Below, one piece after another: positions 25,389 through 34,875 of a DNA stretch of 64,000 nucleotides. The stretch is from Paracoccus spongiarum (lineage in GTDB: Bacteria; Pseudomonadota; Alphaproteobacteria; Rhodobacterales; Rhodobacteraceae): the NCBI RefSeq assembly GCF_030732095.1, contig NZ_JAVAMQ010000002.1, positions 62,001 through 126,000 on the forward strand, read 5' to 3'. The notes beneath the pieces are model-generated. The model was given only the letters and a program-made list of their open reading frames with translations. It ran no database searches and was not told the origin of the DNA. Position 1 is the first letter of the stretch, and each line of letters begins with the position of its first letter. Both the position numbers and the translations under genes were made by a program.

Positions 25389-25513
25389 GGATTATGGTCC
25401 ACCCGGCCTGCGGGTGATTCTCTTGCGAGATGCCGTGGTCTAAGCGCAGACCCCGGCGCCGTCAAGGGCGGGCCCTGAAAACACTTGACAAGAGGCGGAA
25501 ACGGCGTTCGGGC

Positions 25514-26164
25514 CTATTTGCCGTTCAGCGCCGCGGCGATCTGCGCGCCCACCTCGTCCATCGCGGCGAGGCCGTCGACGGGCGCGAGCTTGCCCTTGGC
25601 ATAGTAGTAGCCGATCAGCGGCGAGGTCTTCTTGTAGTATTCCAGCAGCCGGGTTTTCAGGCTGTCCTCGTTGTCGTCGGCGCGGCGCCCGAGGTCGGTC
25701 GAGCCGCAGGCGTCGCAGACGCCGGGCTTCGCGGTGGGCTTGGTCTCGTCGTGATAGACCTCGCCGCAATTGCCGCAGGTGAAGCGTCCGGTGATCCGGC
25801 GCACCAGCGCCGCGTCATCGACCTGCATCTCGATCACCGCATCCAGCGTCATGCCGGTCTCGTCCAGCAGCGCGCCAAGCGCGTCGGCCTGCGCCAGCGT
25901 GCGCGGGAAGCCGTCGAAGATGAAGCCGTTGCCGCCTTCGGCCAGTTTTTCGCGGATCAGGCCGATGACGATCTCGTCGGTGACCAGCTCGCCCCGGTCC
26001 ATCACCTCGGCGACGCGCCTGCCCATCTCGGTGCCCGAGCTGCGGGCGGCGCGCAGCATGTCGCCGGTGGACAGCTGCACCAGGCCCCGTTCTTCCTCCA
26101 GCTTGCGCGCCTGCGTCCCCTTGCCGGCGCCGGGAGGCCCCAGCAGAATGATGTTGATCGTCAT
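25514..26164 (-). CDS. adk: Adenylate kinase, zinc-binding LID form
   Basis: 216 aa from ATG 26164. P-loop [20 protein letters not shown]-binding [24 protein letters not shown], and a long LID with a C-x2-C ... C-x2-C zinc site ([27 protein letters not shown]). Catalyses ATP + AMP to 2 ADP. Between secY and rpsM as in most bacteria, 37 bp after secY. Confidence 0.97.
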   Translation of the reverse strand: MTINIILLGPPGAGKGTQARKLEEERGLVQLSTGDMLRAARSSGTEMGRRVAEVMDRGELVTDEIVIGLIREKLAEGGNGFIFDGFPRTLAQADALGALLDETGMTLDAVIEMQVDDAALVRRITGRFTCGNCGEVYHDETKPTAKPGVCDACGSTDLGRRADDNEDSLKTRLLEYYKKTSPLIGYYYAKGKLAPVDGLAAMDEVGAQIAAALNGK

Positions 26165-26201
26165 GTAGCCTGTCCCCCTCGGCTGGCCTTTGCGGCCGGT
26201 C

Positions 26202-27572
<1,371 letters not shown>

Positions 27573-27596
27573 GTGTATCCGTCCCGTGTCATGACA

Positions 27597-27631
27597 GCGC
27601 CGCCGACCCCTTTTCCGGGGACCGGCGGCGC
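27597..27631. other. Large hairpin between rplO and secY
   Basis: gcgccgcc (27597-27604) pairs with ggcggcgc (27624-27631); an inner cccc/gggg pair continues the stem around ttttcc. It lies 25 bp before secY on the minus strand and has no T-tract. Probably an attenuator, mRNA-stability element or leader structure. Confidence 0.5.
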
Positions 27632-27681
27632 CAGGAAAACCTGTTGGCTATCTATGAGGCGCGCGCGCCCCGTTCAACAGC

Positions 27682-28158
27682 TTATTCGGCTGCCGCGGCC
27701 TTCGCCGGCAGGCTGACCTTGCCGCCCGCCTTCTCGACCGCCTCGACGGCGGCTTTCGATGCGCCGGTCACGGCGATGGTCAGCGCGGCCTTCAGCTCGC
27801 CCTTGGCCAGCAGGCGGATGCCGTCCAGCTTGCGGCGCACCAGCCCCGACGCCACCAGCGCGTCCTCGGTCAGTTCCGCCGCGCCGTCAATCTTGCCGGC
27901 GTCGATGAAGGTCTGGATCTGGCCCAGGTTCACGACGGCGAAGGATTTCGCGTTCGGCTTGGTGAAGCCGCGCTTCGGCAGGCGGCGATACAGCGGCATC
28001 TGGCCGCCCTCATAGCCGCCCAGAGCCACGCCCGAGCGCGATTTCTGGCCCTTGATGCCGCGGCCCGCGGTCTTGCCCTTGCCCGAACCGGGACCACGCG
28101 CGACGCGTTTCTTGGCGCGGTTGGCGCCGTCATTGTCGCGGATTTCATACAGTTTCAT
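27682..28158 (-). CDS. rplO: 50S ribosomal protein L15
   Basis: 158 aa. [26 protein letters not shown] start with the Gly/Arg/Lys-rich N-terminal arm ([18 protein letters not shown]), then [15 protein letters not shown] and the C-terminal globular domain. rpmD and the rest of the spc operon are not upstream; a separate promoter is, so the ribosomal run starts here. Confidence 0.97.
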   Translation of the reverse strand: MKLYEIRDNDGANRAKKRVARGPGSGKGKTAGRGIKGQKSRSGVALGGYEGGQMPLYRRLPKRGFTKPNAKSFAVVNLGQIQTFIDAGKIDGAAELTEDALVASGLVRRKLDGIRLLAKGELKAALTIAVTGASKAAVEAVEKAGGKVSLPAKAAAAE

Positions 28159-28254
28159 GTCGCTTCTCCTTGGCCGGACGCGCCCCCGAAGCGAAGATGG
28201 GCGGACACGGCATAACGGTTGCTGTCAGGTCGGCCCCCTGCGGGGCACGGCGCG

Positions 28255-28283
28255 CTGATAGCCAAGGCGGCGGTCCGGGTCAA
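28255..28283 (-). promoter_or_regulatory. Sigma-70-type promoter for rplO-secY-adk
   Basis: On the minus strand: TTGACC (28283-28278), exactly 17 bp, TATCAG (28260-28255). About 90 bp upstream of rplO and the only good promoter in the 179-bp gap. Consistent with the absence of upstream spc genes. Confidence 0.6.
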
Positions 28284-28337
28284 GGGCGCGGCATCGGCGA
28301 GGTGATGCGGAAGGGCACCGGACGAGGCGCGACGCCC

Positions 28338-28787
28338 CTAGTCGGGCCGCAGCGGAATTTCGAGGCTGCAATGACTGCCCACGGCCATCGCGACCGAGAT
28401 CGAGCCGTCGCGCGGCCCGGCACCGAACTGCGACAGGCCGGCCCCCTCGGCCTTCTGCGCCGCGTCCAGCGTGAAGAGGATACCCTCGCCGGCGCCGCGC
28501 GGCTTGGGGCTGGCCCGCCAGATGCGGGTCTGGCCCGGCAGGCGCAGCGCGCTGCGCGCGAAATCGCCGGCGGCGCACCAGTAATCGGGATCGTCGCGAC
28601 CGGGCCGGAAGGCGACCTCGATGCGCTGCGGACCCGCCTCGCGCACCGTCATGCCGTTGCGCGACAGCCAGGCCGCGGCAGGGCCGGCCTGCGCGCTTGC
28701 AAGAACCAGCGCCGCCAGCGCCGCGGGCATCCGCCGGCGCGGCGATGCGGCGCTGCTGCCCGCCCGCGATGGTCGGCGCGGCGCCAT
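28338..28787 (-). CDS. Uncharacterised secreted protein
   Basis: Up to 149 aa. A hydrophobic segment PAALAALVLASAQAGPAAA after a very basic stretch is a signal peptide; ATG 28730 (M-P-A-A-L) may be the real start, as neither has a good ribosome site. The mature part of about 110 residues has two Cys (DYWCAAGDFA and GSHCSLEIP), likely a disulphide, and LPGQTRIWRASPKP. I recognise no domain. Immediately downstream of a 58-residue gene on the same strand (1 bp apart) and probably co-transcribed with it. Confidence 0.65.
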   Translation of the reverse strand: MAPRRPSRAGSSAASPRRRMPAALAALVLASAQAGPAAAWLSRNGMTVREAGPQRIEVAFRPGRDDPDYWCAAGDFARSALRLPGQTRIWRASPKPRGAGEGILFTLDAAQKAEGAGLSQFGAGPRDGSISVAMAVGSHCSLEIPLRPD

Positions 28788-28788
28788 C

Positions 28789-28965
28789 TCAGTGGCGGTG
28801 GCCCGGAAACCACATCCCCATCCAGGCGTCGATCCAGGCGCGCTGCCATTCCTGCATCATATGGCTCTGGCTGCGGCTCATTTCGGCCATGATCTGGCCG
28901 CGCGCGGCGCCGGTCATGCTGTTGGCGGCCGACAGCCAGGCGCTCATCCAGGGGTTTTTCATCAT
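28789..28965 (-). CDS. Small Trp/Met-rich protein, unrecognised
   Basis: 58 aa, ATG-ATG at 28965/28962 with AGGAG a few bases upstream, a good start. Contains 6 Trp and 10 Met with a helix-rich pattern (NPWMSAWLSAANSMTGAARG; SHMMQEWQRAWIDAWMGMW) that would be amphipathic and could lie on a membrane or granule surface. Ends FPGHRH. No signal peptide. One bp before the secreted-protein gene. Function unknown; coding likelihood rests on the ribosome site, the tight spacing and composition unlike shadow frames. Upstream, 28966-29237 is GC-rich with no gene I support. Confidence 0.6.
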   Translation of the reverse strand: MMKNPWMSAWLSAANSMTGAARGQIMAEMSRSQSHMMQEWQRAWIDAWMGMWFPGHRH

Positions 28966-29237
28966 GCTCTCCTGCGGGTGGGGCGATCCGGGACAACGGC
29001 CCGCGGGGCGGGGCGGTTCCGGCCATGATCGGGCGCGGCGCGATGCCTTGCCGCCGCCACCAGCCTGGGCCCCGGCGCGGCACAATGCAAGCGCGGCGAT
29101 AACGCTGGCCTGCAGGCACCGGGCTCGGGGCCGCGCCCGGGCTGGTGCCGGGCGCCGAGACGCGGGCCGTTCACGGGGCGGTCTGGCGTCGCGATCGCCA
29201 TGCCCGCCATCTTGATCGGCGCAGGATGGGGCCCGTC

Positions 29238-29621
29238 TCAGAACGCGACGCCGGACCACAGGCAGATATTGGCGTAGGGCGTGCATTCGCCGGTCCGGAC
29301 CACCGCGCGCGCAAGGCGCGTCGCCTGCTTGAAGTGGTGATGCGGCAGGGTCTCGACCGCGCCGATCTCGCGCTGCTGGAATTCCGCCGCCAGCGCTGCA
29401 TCGATCTCGGCCGCCAGGGCGGCGCGTTCGACGACCAGTTCCGACAGCACCGCGTCCAGCACCGCGAACAGGCCGGGCACGCCGCGGCTGACGGCCAGAT
29501 CGATGCAGCGCACCCCCGGCGGCACCGGCAGCCCGGCATCGCCGATCACCAGCAGGTCGCCATGCCCCATCGCCGCGATCAGGCCCGACAGTTCGGCATG
29601 CAGCAGCGGACCGCGCTTCAC
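29238..29621 (-). CDS. RbsD/FucU-family sugar mutarotase (D-ribose pyranase-like)
   Basis: 127 aa from GTG 29621, which overlaps the dipeptidase stop (GTGA). The RbsD active-site pattern is visible: GLIAAMGHGDLLVIGDAG gives His20 and Asp28 at the family positions, and PYANICLWSGV is the C-terminal signature. RbsD interconverts ribopyranose and ribofuranose; FucU acts on fucose. No ribose or fucose transport or kinase genes are near, so the sugar is uncertain. Coupling to a dipeptidase is unusual. Confidence 0.85.
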   Translation of the reverse strand: MKRGPLLHAELSGLIAAMGHGDLLVIGDAGLPVPPGVRCIDLAVSRGVPGLFAVLDAVLSELVVERAALAAEIDAALAAEFQQREIGAVETLPHHHFKQATRLARAVVRTGECTPYANICLWSGVAF

Positions 29622-30802
29622 GGCTGTTCCACGGGCAGCACCTCGGCCAGATAGCGCATCATGTTGCCTCCCATCACCTTGGCGATCCGGTCCTCGTCCA
29701 GACCGGCATCCATCAGCGCCTGCGTCAACGCCGCCATGTTCGCGGCATCGAAGGGCGCATCGACCGAGCCATCGTAGTCCGACCCCAGCGAGACGTGATC
29801 CTCGCCCACCACTGCGATCGCGGCGCGGATCGCCCCGGCGATGTCGGCGGGTGTCTCGCCGCAGACCACATCCGACCAGAAGCCGATGCCGATCACCCCG
29901 CCCTTCTCCGCGATCTGGCGCAGCAGCCCGTCCTCGAGGTTGCGCGGGCTGTCGCAATGGCTGCGGATCCCGGTATGCGACAGGATCGGCCGGGCGCCGT
30001 CGATGGCCAGCACGTCGCGCACCATCTGGGGCGAGGCATGGGCCAGATCGATGACCATGCCGCGCGCGATCATGCGGTCGACCACCTGCCGGCCGAACCC
30101 TGACAGGCCCGAGCCGGTGCCGCCCTCGCCATGCAGGCTGCCGCCCAGTTCGTTGTCGAAGAAATGCGTAAGCCCCAGCAGCCTGAAGCCGGCCTCGTGG
30201 AGGACGTCCAGATTGGCCAGATCGCCCTCCAGCGGATGCGCCCCTTCGGACCCGAGGATCGCCCCCAGCACCGCCTGCCCGCCGGCCCGGTCCTGAAGCA
30301 GCCGTTCCAGATCGTCGCGGGTGCGGATCAGCCGCAGGCTGCCGGACGAACGCGCGGCCATGTCGCGCAGCGCCGTGGCCTGCACCAGAGCGCGCTCGCG
30401 CAGCGAAAACCACGACTCCACGGGGCGCAGCTGGCCGATGAACAGGGGCGTGATGTTGTCGGGGGCCCCGGCGCTGTTCTGGTCGTAATTCTGCCCGCGC
30501 GGGCTTTTCGTCACGGTGGTGAAGACCTGCACCGCGACATTGCCTTCCAGCAGGCGCGGAATGTCGGTGTGGCCGCGATTGCCCCGTTCCAGCAGGTCGC
30601 GGTCCCACAGCAGCGGGTCGGCATGCCAGTCGCCGATCACCAGCCGGCGGTGCAGCGCCTCGGCCTCGGCCGAGACCGGCCAGCCCTCCTCGGGCATCCG
30701 CAGCGGGTTCAGCGCGCGTTCGACCTGCCCCGGTGCCAGCACGAAAAAGGCCGCGGCGGCGCCGACGAGGACGATCGCGAGAACAAGCAGGATCCGTCGC
30801 AT
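29618..30802 (-). CDS. Membrane dipeptidase (M19, renal dipeptidase family)
   Basis: 394 aa. One N-terminal membrane anchor (ILLVLAIVLVGAAAAFFVLA, 4-23) places the catalytic part in the periplasm. Zinc ligands: HAD in IGDWHADPLLWD, bridging Glu in LGSEGAHPLEGD, and the His residues in SHTGIRSHCDSPRN; substrate-site DYDGSVDAPFD is C-terminal. Cleaves dipeptides, some members including D-residues or beta-lactam-like substrates. Preceded on the same strand by an M3 oligopeptidase gene, so the two may act in sequence on peptides. Confidence 0.9.
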   Translation of the reverse strand: MRRILLVLAIVLVGAAAAFFVLAPGQVERALNPLRMPEEGWPVSAEAEALHRRLVIGDWHADPLLWDRDLLERGNRGHTDIPRLLEGNVAVQVFTTVTKSPRGQNYDQNSAGAPDNITPLFIGQLRPVESWFSLRERALVQATALRDMAARSSGSLRLIRTRDDLERLLQDRAGGQAVLGAILGSEGAHPLEGDLANLDVLHEAGFRLLGLTHFFDNELGGSLHGEGGTGSGLSGFGRQVVDRMIARGMVIDLAHASPQMVRDVLAIDGARPILSHTGIRSHCDSPRNLEDGLLRQIAEKGGVIGIGFWSDVVCGETPADIAGAIRAAIAVVGEDHVSLGSDYDGSVDAPFDAANMAALTQALMDAGLDEDRIAKVMGGNMMRYLAEVLPVEQP

Positions 30803-30848
30803 CCTTCACCCCATCCTTCTTGGCGCAGCGCGGGCCCGCGCCGGCCCG

Positions 30849-32666
30849 TCAGTCCTCCAGCGCCTCGATCTGGTCGATCAGTCCCTCGATCATCGACAGC
30901 CCCTTGTCCCAGAAGGCCGGGTCCGAGGCATCCAGCCCGAAGGGCGCCAGCAATTCGCGGTGATGGCGCGATCCGCCCGCCGACAGCAGGTCGAAATACT
31001 TCTGCTGAAAGTCGGGCAGGCCGTCCTCATAGGCGGCATACAGCGCGTTCACCAGCCCGTCCCCGAAGGCATAGGCATAGACGTAGAAGGGCGAATGGAC
31101 GAAATGCGGCACATAGGTCCAGAACGTCTCGTAGCCGGGCATGAAGTCGAAGACCGGCCCAAGGCTTTCGGCCTGCACGCTCATCCACAGCGCGTTGATG
31201 TCGTCGGGGGTCAGCTCGCCCTCGGCGCGGGCCGCATGCAGCCGGCATTCGAAATCATAGAACGCGATCTGGCGGACGACAGTATTGATCATGTCCTCGA
31301 CCTTGCCGGCCAGCAGGGCTTTTTTCTGCGCCGGATCGGTGGTCGCGGCCAGCAGCGCGCGGAAGGTCAGCATCTCGCCGAAGACGCTGGCGGTCTCGGC
31401 CAGGGTCAGCGGCGTCGAGGCCAGCAGCTCGCCCTGCCCCGCCGCCAGCCGCTGATGCACGCCGTGGCCCAGCTCGTGCGCCAGGGTCATCACGTCGCGC
31501 GGCTTGCCGAGATAATTCAGCAGCACATAGGGATGCACGGTTGTGACGGTCGGATGGGCGAAGGCGCCGGGCGCCTTGCCGGGCGTCACCGCGGCGTCGA
31601 TCCAGCCCTTCTCGAAGAAGGGTTCTGCCAGTTCGGCCAGCCGCGGCGAGAAGCCGGCATAGGCGTCCATCACGGTGGCCCGCGCCTCGTCCCAGCCGAT
31701 CATCCGCGGCGTCTCGGTGGGCAGGGGCGCGTTGCGGTCCCAGACCTGCAGGCGCTCGAGGCCCAGCCATTTCGCCTTCATCGCGTAGTAGCGGTGCGAC
31801 AGCCGCGGATAGGCCGCGGTGACGGCATCGCGCAGCGCGGCTACCACCTCGGGCTCGACATGGTTCGACAGGTGCCGCGCATGCTGCGGCGAGGGCATCT
31901 TGCGCCACTTGTCCTCGATGGCCTTTTCCTTGGCCAGCGTGTTGTGGATGCGCGCGAACAGCTTGACATTGCGGCCGAACACCTCGGCCAGCGCGCGGGC
32001 GCCCGCCTCGCGCCGCGACCGGTCGTGATCGGTCAGAAGGTTCAGCGTCGCCTCAAGGCCCAGCAGCTCGTCCCCGACCCGGAATTCCAGCGCGGCGGCG
32101 GTCTCGTCGAACAGCCGGTTCCAGGCGGCGGCGCCGACCACCGAATTGTCGTGCAGGAACTGCTCCAGCTCGTCCGACAGCTGGTGGGGCCGCATCGCGC
32201 GCATCCGGTCGAAGACGGGCTTGTAGCGGGCCGGCCCGTCCGCCGCCGCGAAGGTGGCCTGGTAGTCTGCCTCGGGGATGCGGTTGAACTCGAGGCCGAA
32301 GAAGACCAGCGCGGTGGTCATGTCGGTGATCCGCGCCTGCAGGTCGCCCATCATCTTGCTGCGCGCGGGGTCGGTGGTGTTCTGGTAATAGCGCAGCCCG
32401 GCATAGGACATGATGCGCCCGGCGGTGATGTCGATGCGCTGGTAATCCTCGATGCAGGCCAGCATCGCGGCGGGCCCCAGCTCCGCCAGCCTGCCTTGAT
32501 AGCGCGCCGCGAAATCGGTCGTGGCAGCCGCCAGCCACTCGAGGTCCGCGGCCAGTTCGGGCGCGTCCGGGGCGGCATAGAGGTCGCTCAGGTCCCATTC
32601 GGGGAGGCTGCCGAAGGGGCGGTCCTTCGCGGGCTCGGCGGCATCGAAACGGGGCTGTGACGGCAT
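30849..32666 (-). CDS. M3-family oligoendopeptidase F-like
   Basis: 605 aa from ATG 32666, normal for PepF. N-terminal helical cap region (WDLSDLYAAPDAPELAADLEWL onwards); zinc-binding motif LAHELGHGVHQ (H-E-x2-H) near residue 390 with the third ligand Glu in LAETASVFGEML. C-terminal catalytic region has FVHSPFYVYAYAFGDGLVNALY. Degrades peptides of roughly 6-17 residues in the cytosol. No signal peptide, unlike the neighbouring dipeptidase, so the two work in different compartments. Confidence 0.93.
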   Translation of the reverse strand: MPSQPRFDAAEPAKDRPFGSLPEWDLSDLYAAPDAPELAADLEWLAAATTDFAARYQGRLAELGPAAMLACIEDYQRIDITAGRIMSYAGLRYYQNTTDPARSKMMGDLQARITDMTTALVFFGLEFNRIPEADYQATFAAADGPARYKPVFDRMRAMRPHQLSDELEQFLHDNSVVGAAAWNRLFDETAAALEFRVGDELLGLEATLNLLTDHDRSRREAGARALAEVFGRNVKLFARIHNTLAKEKAIEDKWRKMPSPQHARHLSNHVEPEVVAALRDAVTAAYPRLSHRYYAMKAKWLGLERLQVWDRNAPLPTETPRMIGWDEARATVMDAYAGFSPRLAELAEPFFEKGWIDAAVTPGKAPGAFAHPTVTTVHPYVLLNYLGKPRDVMTLAHELGHGVHQRLAAGQGELLASTPLTLAETASVFGEMLTFRALLAATTDPAQKKALLAGKVEDMINTVVRQIAFYDFECRLHAARAEGELTPDDINALWMSVQAESLGPVFDFMPGYETFWTYVPHFVHSPFYVYAYAFGDGLVNALYAAYEDGLPDFQQKYFDLLSAGGSRHHRELLAPFGLDASDPAFWDKGLSMIEGLIDQIEALED

Positions 32667-32762
32667 GGCTGTTCCTCTGTTCTGCGCCCTAGATGTGGAC
32701 CGGACCTGCACGGACTGCAACCCCGCACCCGGCGTCACGCGCAAGCCGTCGGCCGGACGGTC

Positions 32763-32806
32763 GGGTGGCGCAGCCACCCCGCGCCGCGCCCCCCTCGACG
32801 GGGGGC
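32763..32806. other. Two GC-rich hairpins in the pepF-aroB gap
   Basis: gggtggc (32763-32769) with gccaccc (32773-32779), and gcccccc (32788-32794) with ggggggc (32800-32806). They lie between aroB (stop at 32927, coming from the right) and the pepF start at 32666, so they probably end the aroKB transcript. No T-tracts. The other bases of 32667-32926 show no gene. Confidence 0.45.
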
Positions 32807-32926
32807 GGGGCGCGCCCCGGGCCGGGACGGACCCCCTGTACGGTCGGCATCCCCCAGCCGCAGTCACGGCCTTCGCCTCACATCGTGGCCGCGGATCGCA
32901 GCCCCGAACCCGCGCCCGGCGCCGCC

Positions 32927-34033
32927 TCAGCGGGCATCGCGCAACACCTCGGCCAGCAGCCCGGCCGGCACGTCGTCGCGGATCTCCGCCGCGCCGATCC
33001 CGCGCGCCAGCACAAAGCGCAGCCGTCCGTCCTGCACCTTCTTGTCCTGCCCCATCAGCGCGATCAGCGCCGCCTCGTCGGGCAGATCGCCGGCGATCTC
33101 GGACAGCCGCGCGGGCATCCCCATCCGCCGCAGATGCGCCAGCACCCGCGACGGCGCCTCCTGGCTGCACAGGCCCATCCGCGCCGACAGGTCGAACGCC
33201 AGCGCACAGCCGATCGCCACCCCCTCGCCATGCAGCAGGCGGTCGGAATAGCCGGTCGCGGCCTCCAGCGCATGGCCGAAGGTGTGGCCCAGGTTCAGCA
33301 GGGCGCGCTCGCCCTGCTCGGTCTCGTCACGCACCACGATGGCGGCCTTCATCGCGACCGAATGGGCCACCGCCTGCTGGCGCAGCGCCGGATCGTCGCG
33401 CAGGCGCGGCGCGTTTTCCTCGAGCCAGTCGAAGAAGCCCGCATCGCCCAGCAACCCGTATTTCGCCACCTCGCCATAACCGGCCAGGAAATCGCGCGGC
33501 GCCAGCGTCTCCAGCGCCGCGATGTCGGCCAGAACCAGCGCGGGCTGGTGAAAGGCGCCGATCAGGTTCTTGCCATGCGGGCTGTTGATGCCGGTCTTGC
33601 CGCCGACGCTGCTGTCCACCTGGGCCAGCAGCGTGGTCGGAACCTGCACGAAACGCACCCCGCGCCGCAGGATCGCCGCGGCGAAGCCGACCAGATCGCC
33701 GATCACCCCGCCGCCCAGCGCCAGGACCACGTCGCGCCGCTCGATCCGCTGCGCCAGCAGCCATTCGACACATTCGGTCAGATGCGCCCAGCCCTTGGTG
33801 GCCTCGCCGGCCGGCAGCACCAGGGCCTCCGCCTCGATCCCCGCGCGGGCCAGCGCGGCACGCAGCGGCGGCAGATGCAGCGGGGCCACCCTGCTGTCGG
33901 TGACGATCGCCACGCGCGGCCGCGCCAGCAACGGCGCGATCTCGGCCCCGGCCCGGTCGATCAGCCCGACGCCGATGCGGACATCATAGGCGCGGGCACC
34001 CAGGGGGACGTGAACGGTGACGGGATCGGTCAT
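32927..34033 (-). CDS. aroB: 3-dehydroquinate synthase
   Basis: 368 aa from ATG 34033. NAD-dependent; second shikimate step (DAHP to 3-dehydroquinate). Motifs: VLPAGEATKGW, LALGGGVIGDLVGFAAAILRRGV, QVPTTLLAQVDSSVGGKTGIN with the phosphate-site residues, GYGEVAKYG, and LLNLGHTFGHALEAATGY plus HGEGVAIG, which provide the metal ligands. Overlaps aroK by 4 bp (ATGA), the common aroKB operon. Confidence 0.96.
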   Translation of the reverse strand: MTDPVTVHVPLGARAYDVRIGVGLIDRAGAEIAPLLARPRVAIVTDSRVAPLHLPPLRAALARAGIEAEALVLPAGEATKGWAHLTECVEWLLAQRIERRDVVLALGGGVIGDLVGFAAAILRRGVRFVQVPTTLLAQVDSSVGGKTGINSPHGKNLIGAFHQPALVLADIAALETLAPRDFLAGYGEVAKYGLLGDAGFFDWLEENAPRLRDDPALRQQAVAHSVAMKAAIVVRDETEQGERALLNLGHTFGHALEAATGYSDRLLHGEGVAIGCALAFDLSARMGLCSQEAPSRVLAHLRRMGMPARLSEIAGDLPDEAALIALMGQDKKVQDGRLRFVLARGIGAAEIRDDVPAGLLAEVLRDAR

Positions 34034-34578
34034 TTCGGCTCCAGGATCTGGGGATCGGCGGCGCGGATTTCCTCGATCAGCCGCGTCGCGGCGGCCTCGA
34101 CCGAATCCGCGGGTCGCGCGTCGAAGGTCAGTTCGGCCTCGGCATAGACCGGATAGCGCTGCGCGATCAGTGCCGCCAGCGTGCCCTTGGGATCGGCGGT
34201 CTTCAGCAGCGGCCGGGTGCTGCGCTGGCGGACCCGGTGCCACAGCGTCTCGAGGTCGCATTTCAGCCAGACCGACAGGCCGTGCCGCCGGATCAGGTCG
34301 CGGTTCTCGCCGCGCATCCAGGCCCCGCCGCCGGTCGAGACGATGCCCGGCGCGCCGGCCAGGATCCGGCCCAGCACCTGCGTCTCGCGGTCGCGAAAGA
34401 AGCTTTCGCCGTCGCGGGCAAAGATCTCGCTGATGCTCATCGCGGCAGCGGTCTCGATCTCGGCATCGGAATCGGTATAGGGCACGCGCAGGCGCCGGGC
34501 CATCTCGGTCCCGATCGCGGTCTTGCCCGCACCCATCATGCCGATCAGCACGATCTGCCGTCCCAGACGCTGCCTCAT
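34030..34578 (-). CDS. aroK: Shikimate kinase
   Basis: 182 aa from ATG 34578. P-loop LIGMMGAGKTAIG; shikimate site DSDAEIE and FFRDRE; STGGGAW; LID RPLL. The M-M-G-A-G-K-T loop (Thr rather than Ser) is normal. Phosphorylates shikimate. The frame extends upstream (TADRHDG...) but the chosen Met begins the domain. Divergent from a small membrane protein gene at 34708. Confidence 0.94.
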   Translation of the reverse strand: MRQRLGRQIVLIGMMGAGKTAIGTEMARRLRVPYTDSDAEIETAAAMSISEIFARDGESFFRDRETQVLGRILAGAPGIVSTGGGAWMRGENRDLIRRHGLSVWLKCDLETLWHRVRQRSTRPLLKTADPKGTLAALIAQRYPVYAEAELTFDARPADSVEAAATRLIEEIRAADPQILEPK

Positions 34579-34707
34579 CGCCCCCGCCCCGTTTCGCCGC
34601 GTGACTGAATGGCGTGATCTTTCGGAAATTGCCATATATATTCGGCCGCAACCGGTGCCCGAAGCATCGGAATCAACGTGAACGCAGGTCGAGCGAGGCG
34701 AAAATCG

Positions 34708-34875
34708 ATGCGGGTCTTGAAGCTTCTGGTGGTGCTGGTCCTGGCGGCTGTCGTCGGTCTGGCGGGCTATGCCTATCTCGGCGACATGGAGCCAAGCCGG
34801 CAGGAAGTCCGCAGCCCCGTGGCGGGCGCCGGCGGGACTGCCGGCGGAACCGGCAGCGAGGCCGGCAGTGACTGA
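34708..34875 (+). CDS. Small single-pass membrane protein, uncharacterised
   Basis: 55 aa from ATG 34708 (GAGG about 12 bp upstream; a GTG at 34678 would add ten basic residues). Helix RVLKLLVVLVLAAVVGLAGYAYL spans the membrane and the short outside part MEPSRQEVRSPVAG ends in a Gly/Thr/Ser-rich tail. No family recognised. Its last 8 bp overlap the next gene, implying coupling. Confidence 0.65.
   Translation: MRVLKLLVVLVLAAVVGLAGYAYLGDMEPSRQEVRSPVAGAGGTAGGTGSEAGSD

Noticed and set aside
28962..29210. 82-codon minus-strand frame upstream of the 58-residue gene
   Set aside because: Pro/Arg-rich, without a ribosome site, and typical of GC-rich non-coding sequence.
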